This document shows positions 36,991 through 50,194 of a stretch of DNA of 64,000 bases, one piece after another. The notes beneath the pieces are model-generated. The model searched no databases. It was not told the DNA's origin and saw only the letters and a list, made by a program, of their open reading frames with translations. Made by a program: the position numbers and the translations under genes. Each line of letters begins with the position of its first letter. The first letter of the stretch is position 1. Origin of the DNA: Brevibacillus agri (GTDB taxonomy: Bacteria; Bacillota; Bacilli; Brevibacillales; Brevibacillaceae); NCBI RefSeq assembly GCF_004117055.1, contig NZ_CP026363.1, forward strand, positions 1,403,001 to 1,467,000, in the 5' to 3' direction.

Positions 36991-39045
36991 CTACCTAAGC
37001 TTAAACGAGCGCACCGTATCGTTCAGCTCTTCTGCCATCTTCGCGAGCATGGTCACGGCTGCGGAAATTTCTTCCATCGACGCGTTTTGCTCTTCTGCTG
37101 CCGCTGCGACGGTTTGCGAATTGCCGGCGGACTGGATGGCGATTTGCGAAATATGGTCGATCGCTGCGACGATCGTTTGCATTTCCTGGCTGATTTTTTT
37201 CATTTCCGCCGACACTTCGTCTGTGCGGGTAAGCAAGTGGGCGGTAGAGTCGGAAATTTGCTCGAAGGCGGTTCCGGTCGCGGTGACCAGCGTCATGCCT
37301 TCCCCGAGGATGATGGAGCCGTGGCTCATGGCGGAGATGGCCGATTCGGTATCGCGCTGAATGTCCGTGACGAGGCTGCTCACCTGTTCGGCGGCCGAGC
37401 TGGACTGTTCCGCCAGCTTGCGCACTTCGTCAGCGACAACGGCAAAGCCTCGTCCTTGCTCCCCGGCTCTGGCGGCTTCGATCGCTGCGTTTAAGGCAAG
37501 CAGGTTGGTCTGGCTGGCAATCGAGGTAATCAGCGCGATCATTTGGCCGATTTCCTGGGAGCGCTGTCCAAGTGCGTTGACCACCGCTGCGGTTTGCTCC
37601 ATTTGTCCGTGAATTACCGTCATGTGCTCCACTGTCTTCGCGGCCATCTGGTTTCCTTCTGCAGCCTGGCGATTGGCATCGCGAGTAGAGGAGCTGACTT
37701 CCTCGATGCCTTTTTCCATCAACGAAATATGCTGGGCGATTTCGTTGATGACATCGCTGCCCTGATTGGTCGCGTCCACCTGCTGCTCTGTTCCGTAGGC
37801 GATCTCCTGCACAGACTGGGCAATTTGCTCCGTCGCTTTGCTCGTCTGCTCTGCGCTCGCCATCAGTTGTTCGGAAGTAGCGGCGACTTGCTGGGCGCTG
37901 TAGCTGACCTGGCTGAGCGTTTCGCGCAAGGTGGCGGTCATCGTATTGAAGCGGCTTGCCATGACGCCCATTTCATCGGCTGTCTTGACGTCCATCGTAG
38001 CGGTGAAATCGCCGGAGGAGAGAGCTTGAGAAAGCTGGTTGGCCTTGTTGATTTGTCCGGTCAAATACTTGCTGAAAAAATAAATGACGGCAATCAGGAT
38101 CAACAGCCCAAGCAGACTGACAGCGAGAAGCCGGTAAGCCAGAGCGTTCAGAGGCTTGGCAAATTCATTTTCCGGCATGACGAGCGCGATAGTCCAATTT
38201 GTGTCAGGGATTTTTTGGAAATAGACGCGATTGACGCCATTGTCATCGGAAAAAGTTGTCATGCCTTCATTTTCAGCGAGAAGAGCGGGGCCGATCTCTG
38301 CGAGCGACGCGTTGCTGTCGGTTTGCACGGATTGGACCATCAGCTTGTCCGACTGGGGATGGGACAAGTACTTGCCGTTCTGATCCAGCAAAAAGGCCCA
38401 GCCCGTCTCGCCTACTTTTGTACCCGAGACCATCGCTTGAATATCCGTGAGCGTGATGTCGTCTGTCGCTACACCCAAAAGCTTTTTGTCTGGGGAGTAA
38501 AACGGAGCTACGACTGTCGTCATGGAGACTTTGGAAATCTCGTCATAGTACGGCGGTGAGTAATTTGTCGGTTTTTGGGTCGACGCACCGATCTTGTACC
38601 ACTCTTGCTCAGGATAGTTATAGGACGATGTACTGTACTCGTACGTAATGCTCACCTTGCCGTCTTTTTTGGCAGCGTAAGTAGCAACGAACTGCTTGCT
38701 CGGATCAAAAGCGTAAGGCTCCATGAAAATTCCCATGCCAACAGACGTTTCGTTGACGAGAACTGTTTTGCTCAGCAGGGAATCCAACTGCTCCAGCGAA
38801 TAAGTAATGGGGCTCATTTCGATGACGCGCGCCATGTTCAGCGTCACCTTGCTGTGTGCTTCCAGTTCTTTCTCCACTTTGCTGCCGAGCACGTCCAACT
38901 GGTAGTTCATCTTCTCCGTCAGTTCCTTGTTCAACTGGGCGTGGGAAAACATGAAGGCCATGCTCATCAGAAGTACTAAGGTAAGGACAATGACTGGAAG
39001 GGTAATCGCAAGTGTCCGGGCGCGAAGACTTTTAAAACGAAACAT
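36991..39045 (-). CDS. Methyl-accepting chemotaxis protein with dCache sensor (684 aa)
   Basis: TM1 at about 10-30, then a periplasmic-side double Cache (dCACHE) ligand domain (about 35-300: [66 protein letters not shown]). TM2 is at about 300-325, then HAMP and a long coiled-coil signalling domain with the hairpin tip [45 protein letters not shown]. It should signal through CheA/CheW to the flagellar motor. The ligand is unknown; many dCache receptors bind amino acids or carboxylates. ATG 39045 follows AAAGGAGAG. Confidence 0.92.
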   Translation of the reverse strand: MFRFKSLRARTLAITLPVIVLTLVLLMSMAFMFSHAQLNKELTEKMNYQLDVLGSKVEKELEAHSKVTLNMARVIEMSPITYSLEQLDSLLSKTVLVNETSVGMGIFMEPYAFDPSKQFVATYAAKKDGKVSITYEYSTSSYNYPEQEWYKIGASTQKPTNYSPPYYDEISKVSMTTVVAPFYSPDKKLLGVATDDITLTDIQAMVSGTKVGETGWAFLLDQNGKYLSHPQSDKLMVQSVQTDSNASLAEIGPALLAENEGMTTFSDDNGVNRVYFQKIPDTNWTIALVMPENEFAKPLNALAYRLLAVSLLGLLILIAVIYFFSKYLTGQINKANQLSQALSSGDFTATMDVKTADEMGVMASRFNTMTATLRETLSQVSYSAQQVAATSEQLMASAEQTSKATEQIAQSVQEIAYGTEQQVDATNQGSDVINEIAQHISLMEKGIEEVSSSTRDANRQAAEGNQMAAKTVEHMTVIHGQMEQTAAVVNALGQRSQEIGQMIALITSIASQTNLLALNAAIEAARAGEQGRGFAVVADEVRKLAEQSSSAAEQVSSLVTDIQRDTESAISAMSHGSIILGEGMTLVTATGTAFEQISDSTAHLLTRTDEVSAEMKKISQEMQTIVAAIDHISQIAIQSAGNSQTVAAAAEEQNASMEEISAAVTMLAKMAEELNDTVRSFKLR

Positions 39046-39349
39046 AAAACCGCTCTCCTTTTATTGTGACTAGCTGACTAACTATTCTCTTTATCGGCGT
39101 GATTCAAACTTCTTTGCACGATTTTTAGGCATGTACCGACAAAAACTTCAAACTAATCAGAAAACGGTGTTCAAACGCAGGCAAATCGAGTACAATGGTA
39201 TGACAATTTGTTTTGCCATAAACCGATTGGTATCTTTTTGCGGTAGAGCAGCAGAGGGATTACGGGTTACAATGCGGATACAGACAGAGAGTTTCGACCA
39301 GACGCTTCTAACGCTTTCGCTGTTTGGCGAAGAAGGAGGGAGACTATTT

Positions 39350-39784
39350 ATGAGTTTTTGTTGCGGTGCAGGAATGGTAGGTTCCGTAGGCTCAGTCCGT
39401 CATTATAAAACGCTTGTACACAATGTCCCCATCATGTTTTGTCCTGTTTGTGACAGAATTGAGGTTCATCCCGGTATTGAGGGAGAGTACGAAATTTTAG
39501 TAGAATATGCTCAAGGGGATCAGGCGCCCGAAGTCGATTTCGCCGATTTTGTGAGTGTTGACAATACATCGGAGTTGTTTGAGAATTGTACCATGACGGA
39601 TGAAGCAGCCAGCTTCGCCGATGTTTTGAAGCAGCAGATTGATATCTCCTTGGATTTGCTCGGTATTGCCAAGGAGTTAAAGGATGAAGAGTGGCGCGAA
39701 GCACTCATGATTCGTTTAAAACGGTTAAGCGAGCGACTGAAGCAGTACAATAAACGCAAGCAGGTGTCGCAAAAAAGCGCATGA
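39350..39784 (+). CDS. Hypothetical CxxC protein (144 aa)
   Basis: AGAAGGAGGG at 39331-39340 sets ATG 39350. The product starts with a Cys-rich, Gly-rich part (MSFCCGAGMVGSVGS) and a CPVC motif (IMFCPVCDRIEVHP), which suggests metal binding of a zinc-ribbon half. It continues with an acidic middle and a helical basic C-terminus. Possibly YgiT-like, but I do not recognise the family with certainty. The next gene is 28 bases downstream on the same strand. Confidence 0.65.
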   Translation: MSFCCGAGMVGSVGSVRHYKTLVHNVPIMFCPVCDRIEVHPGIEGEYEILVEYAQGDQAPEVDFADFVSVDNTSELFENCTMTDEAASFADVLKQQIDISLDLLGIAKELKDEEWREALMIRLKRLSERLKQYNKRKQVSQKSA

Positions 39785-39812
39785 CCTTTAGTTGACGTGG
39801 GAGGCAGTGTGA

Positions 39813-40205
39813 ATGTTTCATTTGAAAGGCGTTCACCACATCGCATTGAATTGCAGCGATGTCGTGAAGGTAGCTCGGTTTTTTAAGGACATTTTGGAAG
39901 TCCCCATCCCGGAAGAGAATATGGTGGAAGGAGCGCCTGTCTACTTTCAAATCGGCACATACACACGGATCGGTCTCCATCCGCACGACGGGGCGGAAGG
40001 CAAAGGCGGCGTAGGGCAGGTCGATCACCTCGCTTTCTCGGTAACGAGCCGCGCTGAGCTCGACTATCTGGTCGACAAGCTCGAGGCGGAAAACATTTGC
40101 TACCGTGGCCCGATCACGCAGCCTACGAGCTACAATTTGTATTTTGAGACACCGGATGGTCACCATCTGGAAGTCCGACTGGATAAAGACGAATTTGATG
40201 AATAA
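39813..40205 (+). CDS. VOC family protein (glyoxalase fold, 130 aa)
   Basis: A vicinal-oxygen-chelate fold, seen in two beta-alpha-beta modules: LKGVHHIALNCSDVVKVARFFKDILEVPIPEE and VGQVDHLAFSVTSRAELDYLVDKLEAEN, ending in LYFETPDGHHLEVRL. Metal-ligand-type residues H10, H69 and E123 are plausible. The reaction could be an isomerase, dioxygenase or thiol transferase; the sequence does not say. GGGAGG precedes ATG 39813. Confidence 0.82.
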   Translation: MFHLKGVHHIALNCSDVVKVARFFKDILEVPIPEENMVEGAPVYFQIGTYTRIGLHPHDGAEGKGGVGQVDHLAFSVTSRAELDYLVDKLEAENICYRGPITQPTSYNLYFETPDGHHLEVRLDKDEFDE

Positions 40206-40217
40206 CGGATGGATCAG

Positions 40218-40256
40218 AAGAGCATCTGCGGCCGCGGGTGCTCTTTTCGTTTTTGC
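40218..40256 (+). terminator. Terminator after the VOC gene
   Basis: AAGAGCA pairs with TGCTCTT around a GC-rich loop, followed by TTCGTTTTTG. Confidence 0.7.
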
Positions 40257-40390
40257 GCAACAGATGAAAAAGCCTGTCGAGAAAAAGTCGGCCGCCCTGA
40301 CAAGACCCGACAGTGGTTCTCATCCCTCGCCAAAGGATTCGACTGAGCGAGCCACGAACCCAATGGGAGAAGAGAGGGGGACGGATTTTT

Positions 40391-40732
40391 ATGATCGGAA
40401 TTGGCAGACTGCTTTACGAGGTAGGCGAGCGCCTACAAAAGAAAACGCATTTGCACTATATGACAGCAGGTTGGGAAAAGCGGATCGGGATCGTCGTCGA
40501 CGACACGCAGTCGCGCTGGCAACTCACGATATCAAAAGGCAGCATTTCGGCAGGCGTCTGGGAGGAGGAGCAGTCCGCCGATCTGATCGTCAGGGGCGGC
40601 GAGCGGCAGATGGAGATGCTGTTTGGCGGAGACGAGCTGGTCTACACCTTGGCCAAGCAGCAGGTGAAAATAGCAGGGACATTGCGCGACCAGTTGAAGC
40701 TGGATGCGATTTTGCGCTTGACGTGCAAATAA
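40391..40732 (+). CDS. SCP2-like sterol carrier domain protein (113 aa)
   Basis: ATG 40391 is the likely start, behind GAGAGGGGGACGG. The protein has a short N-terminal helix, then WQLTISKGSISAGVWEEEQSADLIVRGGERQMEMLFGGDELVYTLAKQQVKIAGTLRDQLKL. That is the SCP2 pattern, in which a beta-sheet lipid pocket is followed by a helix. It could bind lipid or acyl ligands in the cytoplasm. The call rests on pattern similarity only. Confidence 0.65.
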   Translation: MIGIGRLLYEVGERLQKKTHLHYMTAGWEKRIGIVVDDTQSRWQLTISKGSISAGVWEEEQSADLIVRGGERQMEMLFGGDELVYTLAKQQVKIAGTLRDQLKLDAILRLTCK

Positions 40733-40810
40733 AAGCTGGCTGATCCCGTTTCCAAATAAAGGCGCCCGCATGTGCTATAATGAGGAAGAAACGATGGGGG
40801 AGGCGCAAAT

Positions 40811-41971
40811 ATGTCTGATAGCTTGGCGTTGAAAGAAACAGTCGCTGCACGTGCGCGAAACATTGACGAAACATTCAGTCACTTGCACGCGAATCCGGAA
40901 ATTAGCTGGCAGGAAGTCGAGACGACGAAGTACTTGGCCGAGAGAATGCAAGCACTGGGGCTTGCAGTCACTACTTTTGCAGATTGTACAGGGCTTGTCG
41001 CGGAGTGGGGAGAAGGGAAGCCTGTCGTCGGGCTGCGCACCGATATCGACGCGCTGTGGCAGGAAGTAGACGGAGAGTGGCGCGCCAATCATTCCTGCGG
41101 GCATGACGCGCACATGACCATGATTGTCGAAACGGTAGAGGCGTTGATCGCTTCCGGGTACAAGCAGCCGGGCACGCTGAAAGTTTTGTTCCAGCCCGCT
41201 GAGGAAAAAGGAACAGGCGCCTTGAAGCTCGTGGAAAAAGGCGTCGTGGACGACATCGACTATTTGTACGGCGTCCATCTGCGCCCGATTCAGGAAATGG
41301 CGAACGGGACGGCGGGGCCAGCCATCTACAACGGCGCCGCGATGTTTTTGTACGGAGAAATTACAGGCGTATCTGCACACGGAGCAAGGCCGCACCTCGG
41401 AATCAACGCGATTGAAGTCGCGGGTGCGATCATTTCCGGGATCGGACAAATTCACATCAATCCGATGGTTCCGGCGACAGTGAAAATGACCATGCTGCAA
41501 GCCGGAGGAGAGAGCTACAACATCATTCCGGACAAAGCGAGATTCGCCCTTGACTTGCGGGCGCAAACCAACCAGGCGATGGATGAGCTAGTCGGGCGCG
41601 TCCGCCAGATGATCGAAGGGATCGAGACATCCTACCAGGCGTCGATCGAACTTACGGCCGGATCGCGAATGGTGGCGGCGGAAGTCGATGAGGAAGCGAA
41701 GGAGCTGATGGAGAAAGCGATTGTCGACGTGCTCGGGGTGGACAACCTCAAGGCGGCGCCTGTCAGCCCGGGAGCGGAAGACTTTCATTATTACACTGTA
41801 GAGCGTCCGCACATCAAGGCGACGATGCTGGCTCTCGGCTGCGATTTGCAGCCTGGACTGCACCACCCGCAGATGAAGTTCGAACGGTCGGCACTCCGCG
41901 ACGGCGTCCAGATTCTCAGCCGTGTCATCGTGCGCACGTTTGACAAGCTCGGAGAAAATGCCTCCCGCTAA
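40811..41971 (+). CDS. M20 family metallopeptidase / amidohydrolase (386 aa)
   Basis: An M20D-type dizinc amidohydrolase with an N-terminal catalytic domain and an inserted dimerisation domain. Metal ligands include C96, H98 (HSCGHDAHM), the PAEEKGTGA glutamates, and the C-terminal LHHPQMKFE His. C in place of the usual first D/H is typical of the HipO/IAA-amidohydrolase subgroup, which hydrolyses N-acyl amino acids. AGGCGCAAAT lies before ATG 40811 with a GGGGGAGG SD. Monocistronic, with a terminator after it. Confidence 0.9.
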   Translation: MSDSLALKETVAARARNIDETFSHLHANPEISWQEVETTKYLAERMQALGLAVTTFADCTGLVAEWGEGKPVVGLRTDIDALWQEVDGEWRANHSCGHDAHMTMIVETVEALIASGYKQPGTLKVLFQPAEEKGTGALKLVEKGVVDDIDYLYGVHLRPIQEMANGTAGPAIYNGAAMFLYGEITGVSAHGARPHLGINAIEVAGAIISGIGQIHINPMVPATVKMTMLQAGGESYNIIPDKARFALDLRAQTNQAMDELVGRVRQMIEGIETSYQASIELTAGSRMVAAEVDEEAKELMEKAIVDVLGVDNLKAAPVSPGAEDFHYYTVERPHIKATMLALGCDLQPGLHHPQMKFERSALRDGVQILSRVIVRTFDKLGENASR

Positions 41972-41987
41972 GCGAATGCGCTGGAAG

Positions 41988-42012
41988 ACCCGCTCATGCA
42001 GCGGGTTTTTTG
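41988..42012 (+). terminator. Terminator of the M20 peptidase gene
   Basis: ACCCGC pairs with GCGGGT around TCATGCA, then TTTTTT. Confidence 0.85.
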
Positions 42013-42247
42013 TGTAAGCCATGGCGCAGGCACCATCCAGGGCTGGCGGATCAAGGCGGGCCGCTGTCCAGGCACTTTGTCGCGCCAACTGGTCAGACCA
42101 GCGAATTTTCAAAATATCCATTCATTTACGAAAGGGTGGACATAGAGTCGAAGAACTGAAATACTGTAGGGTGGGGAAAACTACTGGGGAGGCTATTCAC
42201 ACATTCTCCACAAGAGATTATAAAATTATGTGGCTTATTTGATTGAA
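42013..42247. other. Intergenic region upstream of pckA, no gene seen
   Basis: A 235-base stretch with no supported gene. Its right-hand part becomes AT-rich towards the pckA promoter. Confidence 0.5.
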
Positions 42248-42258
42248 TGTGATATACT
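42248..42258 (+). promoter_or_regulatory. CcpN-like operator over the pckA -10 box
   Basis: TGTGATATACT matches the CcpN consensus TRTGHYATAYW at every position as I recall it from Bacillus subtilis work. It overlaps the -10 TATACT (42253-42258). CcpN represses pckA and gapB under glycolytic conditions. The upstream -35 is weak (TGGCTT), which may reflect regulation. Confidence 0.6.
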
Positions 42259-42331
42259 AATTACAAATCGAACGACATTGAGAAAAGTTACTTTACTTGG
42301 ATATACATTTTGGGAAGGAGATCGTTCACAC

Positions 42332-43912
42332 ATGGAAACCAATACGGTTCACAAGCTTTCTGACATTCTGGGAGCTACACAGGTTTACCGCAACCTGCCT
42401 GTAGCTGGGCTCGTTGAGATGGCAGTAAAGCGTGGCGAAGGGATTTTGACCGACAAGGGGGCGCTCAATGCGCTGACAGGCAAGTTTACCGGCCGTTCGC
42501 CAAAGGACAAATTTGTGGTGGACGAAGCTTCCGTACACGATAAGATCAACTGGGGTCCGGTGAATCAGCCGATTTCTCCGGAGAAGTTCCAGGCACTCCA
42601 GCAGGACGTGCTGCAATACTTGCAAGGCAAAAGCGAGCTGTTTGTATTTGACGGTTTTGCTGGTGCAGACACAACCTACCGTCTGCCAATCCGGGTCGTA
42701 ACCGAATACGCTTGGCACAGCCTGTTTGCGCGCCAGTTGTTCATCCGTCCATCTGCAGAGGAGCTGGCGACACACGAGGCTGAGTTCACCGTGCTTTACG
42801 CACCTGGCTTCAAAGCCAATCCATCTGTACACGGAACCAACTCCGAGACTTTCATCGTTCTGAGCTTCGAGCAAAAGACCGTTTTGATCGGTGGCACCGA
42901 GTACGCGGGCGAGATGAAAAAGTCGATCTTCAGCGTCATGAACATGCTGTTGCCTGAGCGCAACGTTTTGTCCATGCACTGCTCGGCCAACGTGGGCAAA
43001 GACGGGGATGTCGCGCTGTTCTTCGGACTGTCCGGTACAGGCAAAACAACGCTGTCCGCTGACCCGAACCGCTTCCTGATCGGGGACGACGAGCACGGCT
43101 GGTCTGACAATGGCGTATTCAACATCGAGGGCGGATGCTATGCAAAATGCGTCAAGCTGTCCGAAGAGGGCGAACCGCAAATCTGGAACGCGATCCAGTT
43201 CGGTACCGTACTTGAAAACGTAGATGTAGACCCGGCTACCCATGTCGCCGACTACGACAGCACGAAGTACACAGAAAATACGCGCGCAGCCTATCCGGTA
43301 GACGCAATCTCCGGCGCTGTGATTCCAGGTGTAGGCGGTCAGCCAAACGTCATCATCTTCCTGACAGCCGATTCGTTCGGCGTGCTGCCTCCAATCTCCA
43401 AACTGAACAAAGAGCAGGCGATGTACCACTTCCTGTCCGGCTACACGAGCAAAATGGCCGGTACAGAGCGCGGCGTAACGGCTCCGCAAACCGAGTTCTC
43501 CACGTGCTTCGGCTCTCCTTTCCTGCCGCTGCACCCGGTTGTGTACGCAGAAATGCTCGGCAAAAAAATTGACGAGCGCGATGTGCAAGTATATCTCGTA
43601 AACACAGGCTGGACGGGTGGCCCTGTCGGTGTTGGACAGCGCATGAAGCTCTCCTACACGCGTGCGATGGTAACGGCAGCGCTGAACGGCGATCTGGAAA
43701 AGGTAGAGTACGTGGAAGACCCAACGTTTGGCGTACAAGTGCCGACCACTTGCCCGAACGTACCGGCAGAAGTGCTTCAGCCGCGCAACACATGGGCAAA
43801 CAAGGAAGACTACGACAAGCAAGCTGCCGAACTGGCTGCACGCTTCATCGAGAACTTCCAGAAGAAGTTCCCGGATGCAACAGACATTGCGAAAGCAGGT
43901 CCAAAAGCGTAA
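42332..43912 (+). CDS. pckA: Phosphoenolpyruvate carboxykinase (ATP) PckA
   Basis: Makes phosphoenolpyruvate from oxaloacetate with ATP, the first step of gluconeogenesis. It has 526 residues. Walker A is [14 protein letters not shown] (K238), and the metal/nucleotide region is [22 protein letters not shown]. The N-terminal HGTNSETF region and the GRSPKDKF arginine/lysine motif are also visible. ATG 42332 follows GGGAAGGAG with an 11-base gap. It is a single-gene unit between the CcpN-like site and a terminator. Confidence 0.96.
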   Translation: METNTVHKLSDILGATQVYRNLPVAGLVEMAVKRGEGILTDKGALNALTGKFTGRSPKDKFVVDEASVHDKINWGPVNQPISPEKFQALQQDVLQYLQGKSELFVFDGFAGADTTYRLPIRVVTEYAWHSLFARQLFIRPSAEELATHEAEFTVLYAPGFKANPSVHGTNSETFIVLSFEQKTVLIGGTEYAGEMKKSIFSVMNMLLPERNVLSMHCSANVGKDGDVALFFGLSGTGKTTLSADPNRFLIGDDEHGWSDNGVFNIEGGCYAKCVKLSEEGEPQIWNAIQFGTVLENVDVDPATHVADYDSTKYTENTRAAYPVDAISGAVIPGVGGQPNVIIFLTADSFGVLPPISKLNKEQAMYHFLSGYTSKMAGTERGVTAPQTEFSTCFGSPFLPLHPVVYAEMLGKKIDERDVQVYLVNTGWTGGPVGVGQRMKLSYTRAMVTAALNGDLEKVEYVEDPTFGVQVPTTCPNVPAEVLQPRNTWANKEDYDKQAAELAARFIENFQKKFPDATDIAKAGPKA

Positions 43913-43934
43913 GCAACGGCTATATATATGGAGG

Positions 43935-43972
43935 AAACGGCTGGACAATAGCGTCTAGCCGTTTTGTTTTGT
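43935..43972 (+). terminator. Terminator of pckA
   Basis: AAACGGCT pairs with AGCCGTTT with an inner GGA/TCT pairing, then TGTTTTG. Confidence 0.8.
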
Positions 43973-44355
43973 CCAAGGCGAGAGCGGCCAGGCAACGCTG
44001 CCAATCAGCAGGCTGTGGACAGGGCCGCTATCACAGCTTTTCCATTTGACTCGCGCAAAAGGGTCAGGTAAGCTTCCATAGGAGGCTTTTTCAGCGAATG
44101 GAAACGAGCGGATTGGATACATAACCAACACGAGGCAAGCTGCTGAACTGGCTGTACGCACCTGTGCCTTTTTTTGTGGCGCTCGGGAGGCGAATCGGGA
44201 GAAAAGTTCCTGGAAAATGCCAGGCGATGTATTGGAAAAAGTTGCATGGGAGAAAATGCTTACGTGGCCGTTGTATTTGGGAAGGTTTTTGGAAGCAAAA
44301 ACGGACTTTCTAAATATAATGATATAAAAAATACAGATATGTTTCATTCCTTGAT
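43973..44355. other. Long intergenic region before the suf operon
   Basis: About 380 bases with no supported gene. Antisense frames here have no SD and no family similarity. GC content falls sharply from about 44290 onwards, towards the suf promoter. Confidence 0.4.
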
Positions 44356-44376
44356 TTATAATTATTCTTATTATAA
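44356..44376. promoter_or_regulatory. AT-rich palindrome at the suf promoter, candidate operator
   Basis: TTATAAT (44356-44362), seven bases, ATTATAA (44370-44376) form a perfect inverted repeat. The half-site TTATAAT is that of PerR-type Fur-family boxes, but the usual spacing is one base, not seven. It overlaps a candidate -35/-10 (TTGATT at 44351, TAAGAT at 44374, 17-base spacer). It is 62 bases before sufC. Confidence 0.45.
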
Positions 44377-44437
44377 GATAGTTATTGAGAATGGATTGAG
44401 AATTACCAACTCACTTTTGTGTATGGAGGGAATTCAG

Positions 44438-45226
44438 ATGACAGCAGTACCGCATTTGCAAATAAAAAACCTTCGCGCCAAGATCGAGGACAAAGAGATC
44501 CTCAAAGGTTTGAACCTGGAAATCAAGGGCGGCGAAGTGCACGCGATCATGGGACCGAATGGTACCGGTAAATCGACACTGGCATCTACGCTGATGGGCC
44601 ACCCGAAATACGAGGTAACCGATGGCGAAGTGCTTATCAACGGCGACGACCTTCTGGAAATGGAAGTAGACGAGCGCGCACGCGCAGGTCTGTTCCTGGC
44701 GATGCAATACCCATCCGAAATTAGCGGCGTAACCAACTCCGACTTCCTGCGTTCTGCGATCAACGCGCGCCGTGGCGAAGGCAACGAAATCTCCCTGATG
44801 AAATTCATCCGCGAGATGGACAAAAAGATGAGCACGCTGGAAATGGACGATTCTTTTGCGCACCGCTACCTGAACGAAGGCTTCTCCGGCGGGGAGAAAA
44901 AGCGCAACGAGATTTTGCAAATGATGCTCCTGGAGCCAAGTATCTGTATCCTGGACGAAATCGACTCCGGTCTCGACATCGACGCGCTGAAAATCGTAGC
45001 CAACGGTGTAAACGAAATGCGTTCTGCTGACCGCGGTTTCCTGATTATCACGCACTACCAGCGTTTGCTGAACTATGTGAAGCCTGACTTCGTACACGTC
45101 ATGATGCAAGGTCGTATCGTGAAGTCCGGTGGTCCTGAGCTGGCTGAACGCCTGGAGGCAGAAGGCTACGACTGGATCAAGGAAGAGCTCGGCATCGAGG
45201 ACGAAACCGTTAACGCCAACGTGTAG
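44438..45226 (+). CDS. sufC: Fe-S cluster assembly ATPase SufC
   Basis: An ABC-type ATPase of the SufBCD scaffold complex in the cytosol, 262 residues. Walker A is GPNGTGKST (39-47), with signature [11 protein letters not shown] and Walker [17 protein letters not shown]; all are the specialised SufC forms. ATG 44438 follows ATGGAGGG; the longer upstream frame is not used. It leads the five-gene operon sufC-sufD-sufS-sufU-sufB. Confidence 0.97.
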   Translation: MTAVPHLQIKNLRAKIEDKEILKGLNLEIKGGEVHAIMGPNGTGKSTLASTLMGHPKYEVTDGEVLINGDDLLEMEVDERARAGLFLAMQYPSEISGVTNSDFLRSAINARRGEGNEISLMKFIREMDKKMSTLEMDDSFAHRYLNEGFSGGEKKRNEILQMMLLEPSICILDEIDSGLDIDALKIVANGVNEMRSADRGFLIITHYQRLLNYVKPDFVHVMMQGRIVKSGGPELAERLEAEGYDWIKEELGIEDETVNANV

Positions 45227-45247
45227 GAAGAAGGAGGCAGCAGTGAA

Positions 45248-48196
<2,949 letters not shown>

Positions 48197-48236
48197 CAGT
48201 CAGGTATGGACATGAATGAAGAAGGAGTGAGCAACG

Positions 48237-49634
48237 ATGGCTAAAAAAGCCCCTGAGATACAGGATTACCAGTACGGCTTTCACGACAAGGACGTCTCTG
48301 TATTCCGGACGAAAAAGGGTCTGACCCGCGAAATCGTCGAGGAAATTTCCAAGATCAAGGATGAGCCGGCGTGGATGCTGGAATTCCGCTTGAAAGCCCT
48401 GGACATTTTCAACAGCATGCCGATGCCGAAATGGGGTGGCGACCTGGACGACCTCGATTTCAACAGCATCACGTACTACGTAAAGCCTTCGGAAAAGCAA
48501 GGCCGTAGCTGGGATGAGGTGCCGGAAGAAATCAAGGCGACTTTTGACAAGCTGGGGATTCCGGAAGCAGAGCAAAAATTCCTCGCGGGTGTATCCGCTC
48601 AATACGAATCCGAGGTCGTTTACCACAACATGCAGGAGGACCTGGAAAAACTGGGCGTTCTGTTCTGCGACATGGATTCGGCAGTGAAGCTGTACCCGGA
48701 TATCGTGAAGGAATACTTCGCGACCGTCATCCCGCCAGCAGACAACAAGTTTGCGGCGCTGAACTCGGCTGTATGGTCCGGCGGCTCCTTCATTTACGTG
48801 CCAAAAGGCGTAAAAGTGGAAACTCCGCTGCAAGCGTACTTCCGCATCAACTCGGAAAACATGGGCCAATTCGAGCGCACGCTGATTATCGCTGACGAAG
48901 ATTCGTTCGTGCACTATGTAGAGGGCTGTACAGCTCCGATCTACAGCACGGATTCCCTGCACTCCGCCGTTGTAGAAATCATCGTGAAAGAGCGCGCACG
49001 CTGCCGCTACACCACGATCCAAAACTGGTCGAACAACGTTTACAACCTCGTGACCAAACGCGCGGTTGCTTACGCAGACGCGAACATGGAATGGATCGAC
49101 GGCAACATCGGCTCCAAGCTGACCATGAAATACCCTGCAGTTATCATGAAAGGCCCACGCGCCAAAGGTACTGTCCTGTCCATCGCGGTAGCAGGCAAAG
49201 GCCAGCACCAGGACGCAGGTGCGAAAATGATTCACTTGGCACCGGATTGCACATCGACCATCATTTCCAAATCGATCTCCCGCGACGGCGGAAAAGTAAC
49301 CTACCGCGGTCTGGCCCAGTTTGGGCGCAAGTCGGAAGGCTCCAAGTCCAACATCAAGTGCGACACGCTGATTCTGGATAAACTGTCCACGTCCGACACG
49401 ATCCCGTACAACGAGATCATGAACGACAACATCACGCTGGAGCACGAAGCGACTGTCTCCAAAGTGTCCGAAGACCAGCTCTTCTACCTGATGAGCCGCG
49501 GCCTGACAGAAGCCGAAGCGACCGAAATGATCGTCATGGGCTTCATCGAGCCATTCACGAAGGAACTGCCGATGGAGTATGCGGTGGAGATGAACAGATT
49601 GATTAAGTTTGAGATGGAAGGCAGTATTGGGTAG
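48237..49634 (+). CDS. sufB: Fe-S cluster assembly protein SufB
   Basis: The scaffold subunit on which clusters are built, 465 residues. Typical blocks are FSNMP-like [57 protein letters not shown], and [21 protein letters not shown]. It also has the C-terminal [29 protein letters not shown] precedes the ATG. Last gene of the operon, followed by a terminator at 49726. Confidence 0.97.
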   Translation: MAKKAPEIQDYQYGFHDKDVSVFRTKKGLTREIVEEISKIKDEPAWMLEFRLKALDIFNSMPMPKWGGDLDDLDFNSITYYVKPSEKQGRSWDEVPEEIKATFDKLGIPEAEQKFLAGVSAQYESEVVYHNMQEDLEKLGVLFCDMDSAVKLYPDIVKEYFATVIPPADNKFAALNSAVWSGGSFIYVPKGVKVETPLQAYFRINSENMGQFERTLIIADEDSFVHYVEGCTAPIYSTDSLHSAVVEIIVKERARCRYTTIQNWSNNVYNLVTKRAVAYADANMEWIDGNIGSKLTMKYPAVIMKGPRAKGTVLSIAVAGKGQHQDAGAKMIHLAPDCTSTIISKSISRDGGKVTYRGLAQFGRKSEGSKSNIKCDTLILDKLSTSDTIPYNEIMNDNITLEHEATVSKVSEDQLFYLMSRGLTEAEATEMIVMGFIEPFTKELPMEYAVEMNRLIKFEMEGSIG

Positions 49635-49725
49635 GAAACGATAAAACGTTGTTGCCCCAGCATTTTATAAGTGGCATACGTGTTTTAAAAAATAATCGTG
49701 CCGATTCAAAATGTTCCTTTGGTGT

Positions 49726-49762
49726 AGAAGGCGAACTTTTATGTTCGTCTTCTTCCATTTTT
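49726..49762 (+). terminator. Terminator of the suf operon
   Basis: AGAAGGCGAAC pairs with GTTCGTCTTCT (one G-T) around TTTTAT, followed by TCCATTTTTT. Confidence 0.8.
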
Positions 49763-49842
49763 TCGGCGATGGACCAGGAGCGAGAGAAGCAGCTCACTGC
49801 GCTGCGAACGCTTTGCGTGACGCGGGGTATCCTGAAATATGA

Positions 49843-49885
49843 CGAAGCCCTCCTTCAGAATTCTAGTCTGGAGAGGGCTTCCCTT
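49843..49885. terminator. Second hairpin downstream of the suf operon
   Basis: GAAGCCCTCC and TTCAG pair with CTGGAG and AGGGCTTC, a long nearly perfect stem. A moderate T tract (CCCTTGTTT) follows on the plus strand. It sits just past the stop of the minus-strand AbrB-like gene. Confidence 0.65.
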
Positions 49886-49910
49886 GTTTATTCTGATTCA
49901 TGTTGCTTCA

Positions 49911-50081
49911 CTAGCACAGGAATACACATGCCAGTTCATACTTCTTCAATATGTTACATTCATCAACAACGTAAATCTCCAATGGATCTTTGAGGATAAT
50001 ATCAAAAATGGCTCGTAGCTCCTTTGGAAGCACAATGCGTCCAAACTCATCGACTTTTCTAACAACCCCGGTTGCATTCAT
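49911..50081 (-). CDS. AbrB-family DNA-binding protein (56 aa)
   Basis: ATG at 50081, TAG at 49911-49913. The product begins MNATGVVRKVDEFGRIVLP and goes on KELRAIFDIILKDPLEIYVVDE, the SpoVT/AbrB swapped-hairpin domain with the classic GRIVLPKELR core. It continues CNILKKYELAC, also family-typical. It is complete but shorter than AbrB/Abh (about 90), lacking the C-terminal multimerisation region. No strong SD is seen. It is a likely transition-state-type regulator, possibly of the adjacent AT-rich island. Confidence 0.8.
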   Translation of the reverse strand: MNATGVVRKVDEFGRIVLPKELRAIFDIILKDPLEIYVVDECNILKKYELACVFLC

Positions 50082-50194
50082 CGTTTATTACTCGAAACTG
50101 AATAAAAATTGAGCAAAAAAGTGGAAATAAATCTAAAATTACGCTAAATTTTAAAAAGGGGTATATGGGTAATATTGTAAAATTAGGGTGATGG
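50082..50194. other. AT-rich intergenic region upstream of the AbrB-like gene
   Basis: Strongly AT-rich, with several TATA-like stretches, which mark the beginning of the low-GC island. No gene or defined motif seen. Confidence 0.35.

Noticed and set aside
43955-44347. A 130-codon minus-strand gene upstream of sufC
   Set aside because: No SD, no recognisable domain, and it runs across the pckA terminator.
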